A stretch of 62,000 bases of DNA from assembly GCA_905221605.1 (NCBI GenBank), contig CAJNDS010001935.1:227501-289500 (forward strand). The letters are read 5' to 3'. The translations under genes and the position numbers were made by a program. This DNA comes from Symbiodinium natans. Taxonomy: Eukaryota > Sar > Dinophyceae > Suessiales > Symbiodiniaceae. Position 1 is the first letter of the stretch, and every line of letters begins with the position of its first letter. A model generated the notes under the pieces. The model made no database searches, was not told the origin of the DNA, and saw only the letters and a list, made by a program, of their open reading frames with translations. Shown in pieces: positions 61,759 to 62,000 of this stretch.

Positions 61759-62000
61759 TAGTAGCCCAGCTTCTCTTGTCAAAGGCATGGTTCTGACACT
61801 AGGCCCAGGGGTAACCTAGGAATAGAAAGCGTGCCCTTTTTGGGTTTTTAAGGGGATTATAAGGGACCCCAACCGAAAAAAGTAAATCAGGGCCTACTCC
61901 TGCATCTTCTGTGTGTGGTGCCAGAGCCATCCAGAGCCCAACCCTGACTGCCACCCCATAAGCTTCGAGCCCGGCCACCTTCGGGGGCAATGAAACCAAA
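61759..62000 (-). CDS. unassigned gene, two exons, split by an intron-forming family E element (runs off right edge)
   Basis: Exon 61898-62000 (partial, enters from the right edge) reads KVAGLEAYGVAVRVGLWMAL then APHTEDAG. A GT donor (61896-61897) and a CCTAG|G acceptor (61816-61817) define an 82-bp intron that is a family E element. Exon 61759-61815 continues in frame with VTPGPSVRTMPLTREAGLL before a second GT donor leading into poly-T/poly-G. Not recognised; reading frame continuity over the element is the main support. Confidence 0.38.
61811..61901. mobile_element. element family E, intron-forming copy 2
   Basis: Same termini as 45791-45888: GAGTAGGCCC at its minus-strand start and CCTAG|GTTAC at its end; interior GCACGCTTTC differs. 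Confidence 0.6.

Noticed and set aside
1-62000. tRNA or rRNA genes
   Set aside because: No cloverleaf with a TTCRANNC loop or rRNA core words was noticed by eye on either strand; a scan with a covariance model would be needed to be sure.

Overview
The window looks like dinoflagellate nuclear DNA (Symbiodiniaceae, Suessiales or a relative). This is inferred from four things. (1) Plant-type telomeric heptamers, TTTAGGG on one strand and CCCTAAA on the other, recur in well over fifty short tracts in both orientations. (2) Exons that I could join by protein homology are bounded by GT, GC or GA donors and mostly by AG|G acceptors, the unusual splice code known from dinoflagellates. (3) Exons are small and the spaces between them are full of short inverted-repeat elements. 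(4) There are no operons, Shine-Dalgarno-spaced genes, tRNAs or rRNAs that I can see. Nothing here supports a bacterium or virus.

Layout. The left edge (1-413, minus) holds the 5' part of a winged-helix/SAM-methyltransferase-like gene. 3655-3884 (minus) has two exons of a calcineurin-like metallophosphatase. 7835-8158 (minus) has three exons of an ArsM/AS3MT-type arsenite methyltransferase core. The one long gene is an intronless NF-X1-type zinc-finger protein at 9320-12175 (minus, 951 codons). From 15 kb to 62 kb the recognisable coding matter is short exons, nearly all on the minus strand: a J-domain (DnaJ) protein at 31683-32614, a multi-pass membrane protein exon at 49535-50350, and about a dozen well-formed but unassigned exons (15301, 18058, 20324, 21834, 28640, 35397, 37135, 45550, 48093, 50773, 52183, 53615 and 61759). 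A few lie on plus (26984, 55124, 57193).

Non-coding matter. The space between exons is built from telomere-like tracts and several families of short hairpin elements of about 80-220 bp (labelled A to J here). Family A (14 copies, ends CCCAAAGAG/CTCTTTGGG) is flanked by exact 2-bp duplications in nine copies, using five different dinucleotides, so it moves as a transposable element. One family A copy sits inside a family D copy, and together they fill a GA-AG intron. Two family E copies coincide with whole introns. Telomere-like tracts lie inside or at the edge of introns of the J-domain, methyltransferase and phosphatase genes. The main theme is therefore a genome in which introns are filled, and in part probably created, by hairpin elements and telomere-repeat tracts. 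The genes look like unlinked housekeeping functions in one predominant orientation; I see no common pathway.

Limits: all splice junctions were deduced by eye from frame, AG|G acceptors and protein motifs. No alignment, expression or database search was possible.
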